From Methylophaga sulfidovorans (lineage in GTDB: Bacteria; Pseudomonadota; Gammaproteobacteria; Nitrosococcales; Methylophagaceae): a stretch of 64,000 bases of DNA. The position numbers and the translations under genes are program-made. The notes below the pieces were generated by a model. The model did no database searches and was not told where the DNA came from. It saw nothing but the letters and a program-made list of their open reading frames with translations. Below are positions 44,141-53,168 of the stretch, piece after piece. The number at the start of each line of letters is the position of its first letter. Positions within the stretch are counted from its first letter, which is position 1. Where the stretch lies: the NCBI RefSeq assembly GCF_900114205.1, contig NZ_FOSH01000001.1, positions 1 to 64,000 on the forward strand, written 5' to 3'.

Positions 44141-44200
44141 TCACACTTTTACGCGCAGAAAAGTGCGGATTTTTACATTTTTATGCGCATAAAAGTGTGA
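44141..44200. repeat. 17-bp near-perfect inverted repeat with nested palindromes
   Basis: TCACACTTTTACGCGCA (44141-44157) and TGCGCATAAAAGTGTGA (44184-44200) pair at 16 of 17 positions. TTTTATGCGCATAAAA at 44179-44194 is itself a perfect 16-bp palindrome and CACTTTT/AAAAGTG recurs inside the left arm. This looks like a pair of operators rather than a terminator. Nothing else is visible in 44006-44300. Confidence 0.55.
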
Positions 44201-44300
44201 TTTGATGGTCTTTGGCATTCAGGGATTCACATCATCGCCTTGGCCAACGCGCAAACTAAACCTAAAAGTAGGATATAAATCCAATTATATTGAGTAAAGT

Positions 44301-44395
44301 GGGAATATAGTCCCACATTTCATTTATTGGAGTTGCTTGGCCTAAAAAGTTGGACTATATTCCCAGTAATGATTAAATAATGGGAATATAGTCCC
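44301..44395. promoter_or_regulatory. three operators upstream of hipBA pair 2
   Basis: GGGAATATAGTCCC at 44301-44314 and 44382-44395, and the inverse GGACTATATTCCC at 44352-44364. Each is a near-palindrome (GGGA/TCCC ends). The third ends 13 bp before the antitoxin ATG. This is a different operator sequence from pairs 1 and 3. Confidence 0.8.
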
Positions 44396-44408
44396 TTTGG
44401 TTGGTGAT

Positions 44409-44714
44409 ATGGCTAAGCGTGACTTACACAATGTACTGTTTCCAAAGCAGCGCAAAATCCTGGTGCAGTTTGGTGAAGACTTGCTGTTGGCGATGAAAAG
44501 ACGTGGTTTTACAAAAAAGCTACTGTGTGAACGTACTGGTTTTGATCATAAAACCGTGAACAAAGTCTTCGCAGGTGATCCGGGCGTTGCCATAGGCACT
44601 TACTTAAAGGTGATGGCCGTTCTTGGCATGGAAAGCAACTTTGCAGAAATGGCCGCTCATGATGAAGTGGGTATCAAGCTGCAAAACATAAAATTGCTGG
44701 AAGGTTCAAGATGA
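44409..44714 (+). CDS. hipB: HipB-like HTH antitoxin (pair 2)
   Basis: 101 aa from the ATG at 44409; the upstream TTG at 44397 is less likely. LLLAMKRRGFTKKLLCERTGFDHKTVNKVFAGDPGVAIGTYLKVMAVLGM is an HTH. The C-terminus overlaps the kinase ATG by 4 bp. It probably binds the three GGGAATATAGTCCC sites upstream. Confidence 0.84.
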   Translation: MAKRDLHNVLFPKQRKILVQFGEDLLLAMKRRGFTKKLLCERTGFDHKTVNKVFAGDPGVAIGTYLKVMAVLGMESNFAEMAAHDEVGIKLQNIKLLEGSR

Positions 44715-45961
44715 GCCGTGAAATCGTCGAAGTCTATGCCGACTGGCAGCCAATTGAGGCGCCTTTGCTAATAGGACAGCTGACTTACAGCGATTCAAGC
44801 CGAGGTGGCGTGTTTAGTTTTGCCTACGATAAAGCATTTTTAACCTCAGCTTTTCGCTTGCAAATTGATCCAATCCTAACGCTTCACTCCGGTGAACTCT
44901 ATAACGATGAAGCCGATAAAAACTTTCGTGCATTTCTTGATTCATCGCCTGATAGATGGGGGCGTATTTTAATGCAGCGGCGTGCGGCGATTGAGGCGCG
45001 CAAAGGCATTCGAGCAACAAGTCGATTAAACGAATTGGATTACCTGCTGGGCGTACATGACTCTTATCGGATGGGGGGGATTCGATTTAAGCGAGTAGGC
45101 TTGGATGCTTTTTTGGACGACAACTCTGAGTTTGCTGCGCCACCAATGGCTTCTTTGCGAGAGCTAGAGTATGCAGCCATGCAAATTGAAAAAGACGATA
45201 ACATCGACAGTGACGAGTATTACCGCTGGTTGAAAATGCTGATTTCTCCAGGCTCATCATTAGGCGGTGCAAGGCCAAAGGCTTGTGTGACAGATGAACA
45301 AGGCCACTTGTGGATTGCCAAGTTTCCCAATTTAAATGATACCCATGACGTGGGGGCGTGGGAGATGGTTTGTTATGAATTGGCCTTGGCGGCAGGCGTT
45401 GACATGTTTCCAAGTGAGATTAGGCAGTTTTCCTCTGGGCATCATACCTTTTTAACCAAACGGTTTGACCGCGACGGTGAAAAGCGGCTGCATTTTTCGT
45501 CGGCCATGACACAGCTTCAATACTATGATGGTGAACAATCTCAAGGTGCCAGCTACTTAGAGATTGCTGAATTTATATCCAATTCTGGTGCACAAACCGA
45601 AGCTGATTTAGCACAGTTATGGCGACGTATCGTGTTTAATATTGCGGTGTCCAACACGGATGATCACCTGCGTAACCATGGGTTTTTATTAACAACGAAT
45701 GGCTGGAAGTTATCACCCGCTTATGATTTAAACCCGATAGTGGGTAAGCATGGTCTGCATCTGAATATTACCGATGCAGACAACGCTTTAGACTACCAGC
45801 TAGCCTTTGATGTGAAAGACTTCTTCCGACTTTCGCAAACTCAAGCCACGCAAATTTACGATGAAGTATTAATGGCGGTTAAGCAATGGCAAACCGTTGC
45901 TAAGCGCCTAGGGATCAGCCGAGCTGAGCAGGCCATGAAAGAATCGGCGTTTAACGTTTAA
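44711..45961 (+). CDS. hipA: HipA-like kinase (pair 2)
   Basis: 416 aa. SSPDRWGRILMQRR (N-terminal signature), SPGSSLGGARPKACV, HHTFLTKRFDRDG, VSNTDDHLRNHGFLL (catalytic Asp) and SPAYDLNPIVGKHGL. Only distantly similar to pair 1, so independently acquired rather than a recent duplication. Nothing else is visible between its end and fic. Confidence 0.9.
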   Translation: MSREIVEVYADWQPIEAPLLIGQLTYSDSSRGGVFSFAYDKAFLTSAFRLQIDPILTLHSGELYNDEADKNFRAFLDSSPDRWGRILMQRRAAIEARKGIRATSRLNELDYLLGVHDSYRMGGIRFKRVGLDAFLDDNSEFAAPPMASLRELEYAAMQIEKDDNIDSDEYYRWLKMLISPGSSLGGARPKACVTDEQGHLWIAKFPNLNDTHDVGAWEMVCYELALAAGVDMFPSEIRQFSSGHHTFLTKRFDRDGEKRLHFSSAMTQLQYYDGEQSQGASYLEIAEFISNSGAQTEADLAQLWRRIVFNIAVSNTDDHLRNHGFLLTTNGWKLSPAYDLNPIVGKHGLHLNITDADNALDYQLAFDVKDFFRLSQTQATQIYDEVLMAVKQWQTVAKRLGISRAEQAMKESAFNV

Positions 45962-46087
45962 TGAGTCAGTGAAACACTATGTTTATTTTTGGTTGGATAG
46001 TGAAGTTATAGTTTCACTTTTATGCTTTGCCTCACTCTTCATGTGTTGTAACTCAAGTGGTCAATATAGCTTTGCCATTTTTTACGC

Positions 46088-47191
46088 TCAAAATGCGTTG
46101 ATACTATTACTATCTTTTGTCATTAACGTCATCAATCGCGGGTGTACAAATAATTTTTCCTTACCGGAATTTATTTCTTGCAGCACACCAATATCCGCCA
46201 ACTGCTTTAAATACGTTGAAGCAGTTTGGCGTTTTGCAATGTCACGTTCTACTAGATTACTGATACGGCAGTAGGGTTGTTCAAAAATAAGCTGAACAAG
46301 CTCATAGCTATATATTTTAGGTAGCTGTGCTTTTATGTAATCGGTTGTACTTTCCATAAGTGCCCTAATCGCTGTGATTTTATCACTAGTCCATATGGCA
46401 GTTTGCTCGACACCTTTTAGCATAAATAACAGCCAATCTTCCCAATTCTGATCTTTGGTCACTTGGTTCAATAGGCGATAATAGTCTTGTTTGTTATGAA
46501 CGATGAAACGGCTTAAGTACAAAATAGGTAGCGTTAAAAGACCGCATTCAATAAGGTACAAAACATTTAAAATACGTCCTGTTCGACCATTACCATCATA
46601 AAATGGGTGTATAGCTTCAAATTGATAATGGCTAACAGCCATCTTTATCAATGGATCTATATCATCGTCATCATGAAGAAATCGCTCCCAGTTAGTTAAC
46701 AAGTCGCGGATAACGTTCTCTCCCGCAGGCGGGGTATAGATAATTTCTCCAGTCGTCTGGTTGCCTATAAAAGTCCCCAGTACTTTACGAATATCCATTT
46801 CAGCGTGCTTTAACGTACTACATACTTCAATGGCAGTCGCTGTGCAAAGCGGCTTTCTTTCAAGTTGTATATAACCTTGATATAACGCTGTTCTGTAGCG
46901 TAAAGCTTCCTTTGTTGCATGATCAGCGCCTTTATCTTCTAGCGCATACTGAAAAAGCTTATCGGTAGTGGTGACAATATTTTCAATTTCTGAACTGTCT
47001 TTTGCTTCCAACAAAGGCAATAAGTTAATTAACATGCTTTGGTTAGGTATGAGTTCCCCTGCCTTTTTTAATTCTGCTACAGCGGCGCGTGCAGAAATAC
47101 AGGCTTTCAGAACGGCCTTCGTTTCTATGGAATTTAGATTTGGCGGTAATGTGGGTAATTGGTTGTAAGGCTGCTCTGCTTGCCAGATCAT
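46088..47191 (-). CDS. Fic-family protein (AMPylase) with C-terminal winged helix
   Basis: 367 aa. Active-site motif [12 protein letters not shown] at residues 195-206. S66-x3-E70-N71 (SSEIEN) in the N-terminal region fits the class II inhibitory motif [S/T]xxxE[G/N], so the enzyme is probably held inactive until relieved. The C-terminal ~70 residues form a winged helix ([28 protein letters not shown]). It transfers AMP or related groups to target proteins; target unknown. Seven TGTCGA sites lie upstream. Confidence 0.93.
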   Translation of the reverse strand: MIWQAEQPYNQLPTLPPNLNSIETKAVLKACISARAAVAELKKAGELIPNQSMLINLLPLLEAKDSSEIENIVTTTDKLFQYALEDKGADHATKEALRYRTALYQGYIQLERKPLCTATAIEVCSTLKHAEMDIRKVLGTFIGNQTTGEIIYTPPAGENVIRDLLTNWERFLHDDDDIDPLIKMAVSHYQFEAIHPFYDGNGRTGRILNVLYLIECGLLTLPILYLSRFIVHNKQDYYRLLNQVTKDQNWEDWLLFMLKGVEQTAIWTSDKITAIRALMESTTDYIKAQLPKIYSYELVQLIFEQPYCRISNLVERDIAKRQTASTYLKQLADIGVLQEINSGKEKLFVHPRLMTLMTKDSNSINAF

Positions 47192-47211
47192 GTTTAAATT
47201 TCCCGTTTATA

Positions 47212-47328
47212 TCGACATAAATGAACTATTGGGTCAGTTTATGTCGATTAGATCGACATATCAATTTTATATGTCGATTTTCTACTGTTTTTTCGACATA
47301 AGTTTTTTATATGTCGATACACTCGACA
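47212..47328. promoter_or_regulatory. seven TGTCGA/TCGACA operator half-sites between fic and alpA
   Basis: TCGACA at 47212, 47253, 47293 and 47323; TGTCGA at 47242, 47272 and 47312. Two form tight palindromes (47242-47258, ATGTCGAT-TAG-ATCGACAT; 47312-47328). Other pairs are spaced 19-21 bp, close to two helix turns. The remainder of 47192-47627 shows no other gene. Confidence 0.8.
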
Positions 47329-47627
47329 CATCAACAATCAATGAATACGACTCACCGAAACCGAGCTTTGAGTAGGAAATTTCAAAGTAATACGCCATCC
47401 CTTGGGCTTTTGGGGCAGTCTGGGCAAAGCCTTAATTCACGCTACTTAGCAACACGCCAACCCTGCCCACTCGGTATTTATCACTTGGGGCATTATGTAA
47501 ATTCTGGGGAAGCTCGCTACCTGCACACTCAGAAAGCTGCACGATCTGGGCATTTATCTACCTACTGCGTCCGATTAGTACTGGCAAACTCCTAACTGAA
47601 CTTAACAGAACAGTGAGGAAGCAAACA

Positions 47628-47861
47628 ATGAACCCAACCACACAATCACCCACAAACACAGCTCGTCAGCAACGGATTTTGCGCTTGCCAGAGGTCAAGG
47701 CAAAAACCGGCTTTGGCCGTAGCACCATTTATGCCTTGATGGCCAATGGTGAATTTCCCCGTTCCATTCGTATTGGGGCGCGTGCCGTGGGCTGGTTAGA
47801 AAGCGATATCGATCAGTGGATTGAAACCCGCCGTATCGGTGCTGCTTATGGCCGTGGATAA
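47628..47861 (+). CDS. alpA: AlpA-family phage/island regulator
   Basis: 77 aa from the ATG at 47628, with GAGGAA seven bases upstream. ILRLPEVKAKTGFGRSTIYALMANGEFPRSIRIGARAVGWLESDIDQWIETR is the full AlpA (MerR-like HTH) pattern. AlpA proteins activate excision of P4-like elements. Overlaps the DUF927 gene by 14 bp. Confidence 0.93.
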   Translation: MNPTTQSPTNTARQQRILRLPEVKAKTGFGRSTIYALMANGEFPRSIRIGARAVGWLESDIDQWIETRRIGAAYGRG

Positions 47862-49641
47862 ACCATCAGCATCAACCCCGTTACCTGCAAGTGAGATGAA
47901 TAACAACACGCCAACATTACCGGCTGGTTTTGCCTATAACGCGCAAAACTGGCTGGTGATGCAACCGGCAGGGCAAGATAGCCCTGTTAAAATCTGCTCT
48001 TGGCTGCAGGTGGCCGCCCGTACCCGCGATCCGCAAGGGGACAACTACGGTTATTTATTGCACTGGTTAGACGATGACAATCGCCATCGCTATTGGGCCA
48101 TGCCCGCAGAGCTATTGGCCGGAGACGGCAGCGAGTACCGCCGAATCCTGCTCAGCCGAGGCATGCGGCTAAGCAACAGTGTCAAAGCGCGGCAGTTACT
48201 CTCGCTGTTTATTCAACAAATGGGCGAACTGGCCACGCAAAAGGCTATCAGCGTGAACTGCATTGGCTGGCATCACCACGCTTATGTGCATCCGCGCCTC
48301 ACCTTTTACCCAAGCGAACACAGCAACAACCCGCGCATGGTGCTGCAAACCATGCACCCGATAGAAGGCTTTATTCAACAAGGCAGTAGCGACAGTTGGC
48401 GGCAGCAGGTTGGCCATTATTGTCTGGATAACCCGCTATTAATTGTTGGCGTTTGTGCTGCACTGGCTGCCCCTTTGTTGCACTTGTGCGGGGTGGATGG
48501 TTTTGGTTTACACCTCTACGGTGCCAGCAGTACTGGTAAAACCGCGGCGCTGTATCCGGCATTATCGGTGTGGGGCGAGCCTAATCAGCTGCGCCACAGT
48601 TGGCGTGCCACGGCCAACGGTTTAGAAGGCACAGCATTAGCGCATAACGATGCCTTGCTAGCGCTCGATGAAATGGGCGAAGTTGATCCAAAAGAAGCGG
48701 GCGATGTCGCTTATATGCTTGCCAATGGTCAAGGTAAAACCCGAGCGGGCAAATACGGTGAAATGCGCTTACCCGCCCGCTGGCGTTTGGTGTTTTTATC
48801 CACTGGCGAAGTGACGCTCGAAAGCCACCTCGCCAGTATCGGCAAGCGCGTAAAAGCAGGACAGCAAGTGCGCGTAATTGATCTCAGTGCAGACGCCGGA
48901 GCGCAAATGGGCGTGTTTAACCATAGTCATGACATGAACGCCGCCGATTTAGCCGATCACCTAAAACAACAAAGTCGCCAACATTACGGCAGTTTGGCCT
49001 TGGACTGGTTACGGTATTTAACGCAGAACAGCGGGCAGGTGCGACCCGTTTTCCAAAACGTACGCCAACGTTTTTTAGCCAGCTTACCAGCCGAGGCTGA
49101 CGGCCAAGTGCGCCGGGTCGCCGAAAAGTTTGCCTTACTGGCCAGCGCAGGGTTATTAGCGATTCAAGCCAAAGTACTCGATTGGCCAGCCCAAAGTGTT
49201 GAAGCCGCCTGTTTAAGCCAGCTAAACCAATGGATACTCGCCCGTGGTAGTGTGACTGCCAATGAAGACCAACAAGCCATTCGCCAAGTACGCAGCTTTA
49301 TTGAGCAACATGGCGAAAGCCGCTTTACGCCCAAACAAACCGGTTACAGCTGCCAAGTACGCCAACGTGCGGGTTGGATAGACCGCTCCGGTGCATCCCT
49401 GCACTCGCGGCATACCGTTCATCCTGAACATAACACTACAGGCCCACAAATCCTCTACCTGTTTTACCCAACCGGCTGGCGTGAAGCCACTGAAGGCCTC
49501 AGCCCAGATCGCGCCGCCAAAGCATTGATGGCCGCAGGCTACCTAATCCCCGATGGCAACCGACCACAGCGCAAAGTCAGCCTGCCCGACAACACCCGCC
49601 CACGCATGTACTGCGTGAAAGGCAGCATTTTGGATGACTAA
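47848..49641 (+). CDS. DUF927-domain replication protein of a P4-like element
   Basis: 597 aa from the ATG at 47848 (MAVDKPSASTPLP). Central DUF927 domain: VCAALAAPLLHLCGVDGFGLHLYGASSTGKTAALYPALSVWG (Walker A, GASSTGKT), ALLALDEMGEVDPKEAGDVAYMLANGQGKTRAGKYGEMR (Walker B). DUF927 proteins are helicase-like partners of primases on P4-type satellites and integrative elements. No primase is adjacent here, so replication would rely on other genes. Confidence 0.88.
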   Translation: MAVDKPSASTPLPASEMNNNTPTLPAGFAYNAQNWLVMQPAGQDSPVKICSWLQVAARTRDPQGDNYGYLLHWLDDDNRHRYWAMPAELLAGDGSEYRRILLSRGMRLSNSVKARQLLSLFIQQMGELATQKAISVNCIGWHHHAYVHPRLTFYPSEHSNNPRMVLQTMHPIEGFIQQGSSDSWRQQVGHYCLDNPLLIVGVCAALAAPLLHLCGVDGFGLHLYGASSTGKTAALYPALSVWGEPNQLRHSWRATANGLEGTALAHNDALLALDEMGEVDPKEAGDVAYMLANGQGKTRAGKYGEMRLPARWRLVFLSTGEVTLESHLASIGKRVKAGQQVRVIDLSADAGAQMGVFNHSHDMNAADLADHLKQQSRQHYGSLALDWLRYLTQNSGQVRPVFQNVRQRFLASLPAEADGQVRRVAEKFALLASAGLLAIQAKVLDWPAQSVEAACLSQLNQWILARGSVTANEDQQAIRQVRSFIEQHGESRFTPKQTGYSCQVRQRAGWIDRSGASLHSRHTVHPEHNTTGPQILYLFYPTGWREATEGLSPDRAAKALMAAGYLIPDGNRPQRKVSLPDNTRPRMYCVKGSILDD

Positions 49642-49642
49642 A

Positions 49643-49675
49643 AAGGCGATGAATCTTGTGTGGGTTTGTCGCCTT
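49643..49675 (+). terminator. hairpin after the DUF927 gene
   Basis: AAGGCGA (49643-49649) and TCGCCTT (49669-49675) pair perfectly around a 19-nt loop. No long T-run. The following spacer to 49889 also contains TGAACC...GGTTCA and CGGCA-AG-TGCCG inverted repeats. Confidence 0.45.
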
Positions 49676-49889
49676 GTAGTGAACCGCCAGTCGACCTAAG
49701 GGCTGGGTTCAGTTTGTAGTCCATTGCAGACAATACCGCTAGCGTACTGGTTGTGTACCTAAAATTGATGAGGATTAAAGCCAAGGAGCTCCGGCAAGTG
49801 CCGAATAAGATTGATTCATGTACTTATTTGTACTATTTTGACACTCGAATTAAATAATTGACGCACTTTTTCAAAGTGGCCGAGTGAAA

Positions 49890-50090
49890 ATGACTGATAC
49901 CGTTCTGACTATTAAAGAAGTAGCTGAGTATTTGAAGGTAAATGAGAGAACTGTTTACCGGCTAGCTGCGGCACATAAAATTCCTGCTTTTAAAGTTGGA
50001 AATGCTTGGCGCTTTAAAAAATCCGATCTTGAAGAATGGATAAGTACGCAAGCAGCTCAAGGAAAAGGGGTGTTGGATGGTAATAACTGA
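49890..50090 (+). CDS. excisionase-type HTH protein, first gene of the defence operon
   Basis: 66 aa from the ATG at 49890. LTIKEVAEYLKVNERTVYRLAAAHKIPAFKVGNAWRFKKSDLEEWISTQ is the MerR/excisionase-family HTH (DNA-binding domain, excisionase family). Such small proteins often precede restriction or helicase genes on islands and probably regulate them. Overlaps the SNF2 start by 14 bp. Confidence 0.9.
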   Translation: MTDTVLTIKEVAEYLKVNERTVYRLAAAHKIPAFKVGNAWRFKKSDLEEWISTQAAQGKGVLDGNN

Positions 50091-52971
50091 TTATCAAGCA
50101 AAATACTTTGCGCAGGAATTAACCATTCGCCACGCTGAAAATGGCGTTGATAAATTGTCTCAATCCCTTTTTGATGCCAGTGTTGATCTTAATCCGCACC
50201 AAATTCATGCGGCACTTTTTGCGCTCAACAACCCGTTAAGTAAAGGTGTTGTGCTAGCTGATGAAGTGGGCTTAGGTAAAACCATTGAAGCAGGCTTAGT
50301 GCTGTCACAATATTGGGCAGAGCGTAAACGCCGCATATTGATCATCTGCCCGGCGTCATTACGACGCCAGTGGGCACAGGAATTGGGCGAAAAGTTTAAC
50401 TTACCAACGCAAGTGCTTGATGCAAAAACGTGGCGTAACAGTGTTAACAACGGTCAAACTAACCCACTAGCTAATCACTGCGTTTCTATTATGTCTTATC
50501 ACTATGCTGCCCGAATGGAAACGCAGCTAATGCTAGAACCGTGGGATATTGTCGTCATCGACGAAGCGCACAAACTACGCAATGCGCATCGTAGCAGCAA
50601 TAAAATGGGCCAAACGCTACGCCGTGCATTAGACGGCAGTAAAAAGCTATTACTTACTGCCACACCTTTACAAAATTCACTCATGGAATTGTATGGGCTT
50701 TCAACCATTATCGACGATCAAATCTTCGGCGATGAGCGAAGCTTCAAACAACACTTTGTCAATAATGAAAGTGCACTAGGGCATCTAAAGAAACGACTTA
50801 CCGGGTTTATTCAGCGTACCTTGCGCAAAGATGTACTCGAATACGTCCGCTATACCCAACGTCAAACACTCACCGTACCGTTTACACCCTCTAGTGCTGA
50901 AATGGCGCTTTACGAAGGTATTAGTGCCTTATTGGAAAAAGACGAGAGCTATGCACTACCAAAGAGCCAGCGTCATTTAACCGGCCTTATACTGAGGAAG
51001 CTCTTAGCATCTAGTTCGCACGCAGTGCTCAACACACTCGAAACCATAAAACGCCGATTGGTTGACTTGAAAGTACAGGCCAAATCGGACCTCGATATTA
51101 TCAGTGAGCTTGTTGAGAGTGATGATTTAGGAGAAGAGTACAGCGAGTATGTTGAAGAAGCACAAAGCAATACCCTTGAGAGTGATATTGACTTTGAGTT
51201 ACTCAATGCTGAAATAGCCGAGCTTGCGCATTATATCGAGCAGGCTAAATCCATTACCACCGACAGTAAAACCCAAGCCTTGCTAACAGCGCTTAATCAA
51301 GGTTTTGCCAAAATGGAGGAGATGGGTGCGCCACGCAAAGTCATTATTTTTACTGAGTCTAAGCGCACGCAAGAATACCTAGCTCGTTTCCTCGAGGCGA
51401 ATGGCTTTGCTGATAAATTAGTCACTTTCAGTGGCAGCAATAACCATCCAGAAGCAACCAAAGTTTATCAGCAGTGGTTAGCTGACAATCAAGGTAGCGA
51501 TAAAGTCAGTGGCTCGCCGCAAATTGACCGCCGTACCGCCCTAATTGATTACTTCCGCCATCATGCCGAAGTTATGATCGCAACCGAAGCGGCTGCAGAA
51601 GGAGTTAACTTACAGTTCTGTTCGTTACTGATTAACTATGACTTGCCATGGAACCCACAACGGGTAGAGCAACGTATTGGCCGCTGTCACCGCTATGGGC
51701 AGCAATTTGATGTTGTGGTGATCAACTTCCTTAACGAAGCCAACAAAGCCGATCAGCGCGTTTTAGAGTTACTGACTGAAAAATTCCATCTGTTCGATGG
51801 CGTGTTTGGTGCATCGGACGATGTGCTAGGCAGTATTGAATCTGGTATTGATTTTGAAAATCGCATCCAAAATATATACGAAACTTGTCGAAAACCTGCA
51901 GAAATAGAAGCAGCTTTTGATCAACTGCAAAAAGAGCTAGAAGCCGACATTAACCAAAAAATGCGTGAGACCCAGCAACTGCTGCTGGAAAATTTCGATG
52001 AAGATATTCATGACTTGCTGAAAATTCAGCTTGATGCCGCGCAGCAACGCCTCGATAAAGTAGGCCGTTGGTTCTGGCAACTCAGTACCCATGAGCTTGC
52101 AGCTATCGCAGACATTGACCCAAGCAACCATAGTTTTACGCTTAATCAGAGCATCAATCAGGCGCCTGTTGGTATCTACCAGCTTGTACGCCGAGGACAG
52201 CAAAGTGGCAGTATTGAAAACGGTAAACTAGCCAATGCCCATGTGTATCGTATCACCCACCCATTAGGAGAATGGGTGATCAGCAACGCGCTTCAACGTG
52301 AATTACCTATTGCCAGCGTAATTTTTGATTACAGCAACCACCAAACAAAAATCAGTATGCTAGAACCCTTAGTGGGTTCGTCAGGTGTACTAAGCCTACA
52401 AAAATTTAGTGTCGAATCATTGGAGCGTAGCGAAGACCATTTACTGTTTGCCGCGCAAGATGAACATGGTTATCCGCTACCAAGTGAAGTCGTGCAAAAG
52501 CTGATGCAACTCAGTGCCTGTGTGCAAAGTGAAGTTGGTGAGCATGAACTTGCCGCCTTATATCCTGGCTATAAAAATGCGCTACAGCAAGCGTTACAGC
52601 AATCGAGGCTTGGCATCGAAAAGCAAGTTAACGATCGCAATCTCTGCTTCTTCGAACAAGAGGTGAACAAGTTAGATTCTTGGGCAGACGATTTAAAAGA
52701 AGGGCTTGAACAATCCATAAAAGAGCTTGATAAGCAAATCAAGCAAGTACGTCGCGAAGCCAAAATAGCCCCAACGCTGGAAGAGAAACTTGCCCTGCAA
52801 AAACAGCAGCGCCAGTTAGAAAGTCAGCGCAATAAAAGCCGCCGCGAACTGTTTGATAAACAAGATGAAGTGGACGAAAAGCGCGAACAGCTGATTGAAA
52901 GCTTAGAAGGAAAACTGAATAAAAAAACCAAAACGGAAGAATTATTTATCATCCAATGGAGTGTTCAATAG
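50077..52971 (+). CDS. SNF2-family helicase of a restriction-like operon
   Basis: 964 aa. Walker A DEVGLGKTIEAG (residues 62-73), DEAH at 162-165 (IDEAHKLRN), LLLTATPLQNS, and the C-terminal motor with ATEAAAEGVNLQFCSLLINYDLPWNPQRVEQRIGRCHRYGQ. A long C-terminal coiled coil (about 870-955) follows. Similar SNF2 helicases with this tail occur in DISARM (DrmD) and related systems; drmA, drmB and drmC are not present here. Probably a DNA-translocating defence motor. Confidence 0.92.
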   Translation: MVITDYQAKYFAQELTIRHAENGVDKLSQSLFDASVDLNPHQIHAALFALNNPLSKGVVLADEVGLGKTIEAGLVLSQYWAERKRRILIICPASLRRQWAQELGEKFNLPTQVLDAKTWRNSVNNGQTNPLANHCVSIMSYHYAARMETQLMLEPWDIVVIDEAHKLRNAHRSSNKMGQTLRRALDGSKKLLLTATPLQNSLMELYGLSTIIDDQIFGDERSFKQHFVNNESALGHLKKRLTGFIQRTLRKDVLEYVRYTQRQTLTVPFTPSSAEMALYEGISALLEKDESYALPKSQRHLTGLILRKLLASSSHAVLNTLETIKRRLVDLKVQAKSDLDIISELVESDDLGEEYSEYVEEAQSNTLESDIDFELLNAEIAELAHYIEQAKSITTDSKTQALLTALNQGFAKMEEMGAPRKVIIFTESKRTQEYLARFLEANGFADKLVTFSGSNNHPEATKVYQQWLADNQGSDKVSGSPQIDRRTALIDYFRHHAEVMIATEAAAEGVNLQFCSLLINYDLPWNPQRVEQRIGRCHRYGQQFDVVVINFLNEANKADQRVLELLTEKFHLFDGVFGASDDVLGSIESGIDFENRIQNIYETCRKPAEIEAAFDQLQKELEADINQKMRETQQLLLENFDEDIHDLLKIQLDAAQQRLDKVGRWFWQLSTHELAAIADIDPSNHSFTLNQSINQAPVGIYQLVRRGQQSGSIENGKLANAHVYRITHPLGEWVISNALQRELPIASVIFDYSNHQTKISMLEPLVGSSGVLSLQKFSVESLERSEDHLLFAAQDEHGYPLPSEVVQKLMQLSACVQSEVGEHELAALYPGYKNALQQALQQSRLGIEKQVNDRNLCFFEQEVNKLDSWADDLKEGLEQSIKELDKQIKQVRREAKIAPTLEEKLALQKQQRQLESQRNKSRRELFDKQDEVDEKREQLIESLEGKLNKKTKTEELFIIQWSVQ

Positions 52972-53168
52972 TGGCTAACCAATTGTTATCAATGGATATT
53001 ATCTGGTTCTTTGGCTCAATTCTTATGGCAGCCTGTACTCTAGCAGCTCAAAAACTGCTTGATATAAAACCGCAGCGCACTATAATTACCCCCAACAATA
53101 CCCCTCCCGCTTCCCGTCAGCTCAGCGCACCGCGAGGGGTTACTCGTTTCTGGGGGGGCGAAAAATGA
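52971..53168 (+). CDS. small single-TM protein inside the defence operon
   Basis: 65 aa if translation starts at the GTG at 52971, which overlaps the SNF2 stop (TAGTG); an ATG at 52956 or 52992 is possible. One TM segment (MDIIWFFGSILMAACTLAAQKLL), then a Pro/Arg-rich tail (TPPASRQLSAPRGVTRFWGGEK). Its TGA overlaps the Abi ATG (ATGA). Tight coupling on both sides suggests it is a real, functional part. Family not recognised. Confidence 0.65.
   Translation: MANQLLSMDIIWFFGSILMAACTLAAQKLLDIKPQRTIITPNNTPPASRQLSAPRGVTRFWGGEK

Noticed and set aside
47311-47595. 94-codon frame between fic and alpA
   Set aside because: No RBS, it starts within the TGTCGA operator cluster, and the product has no protein-like pattern.
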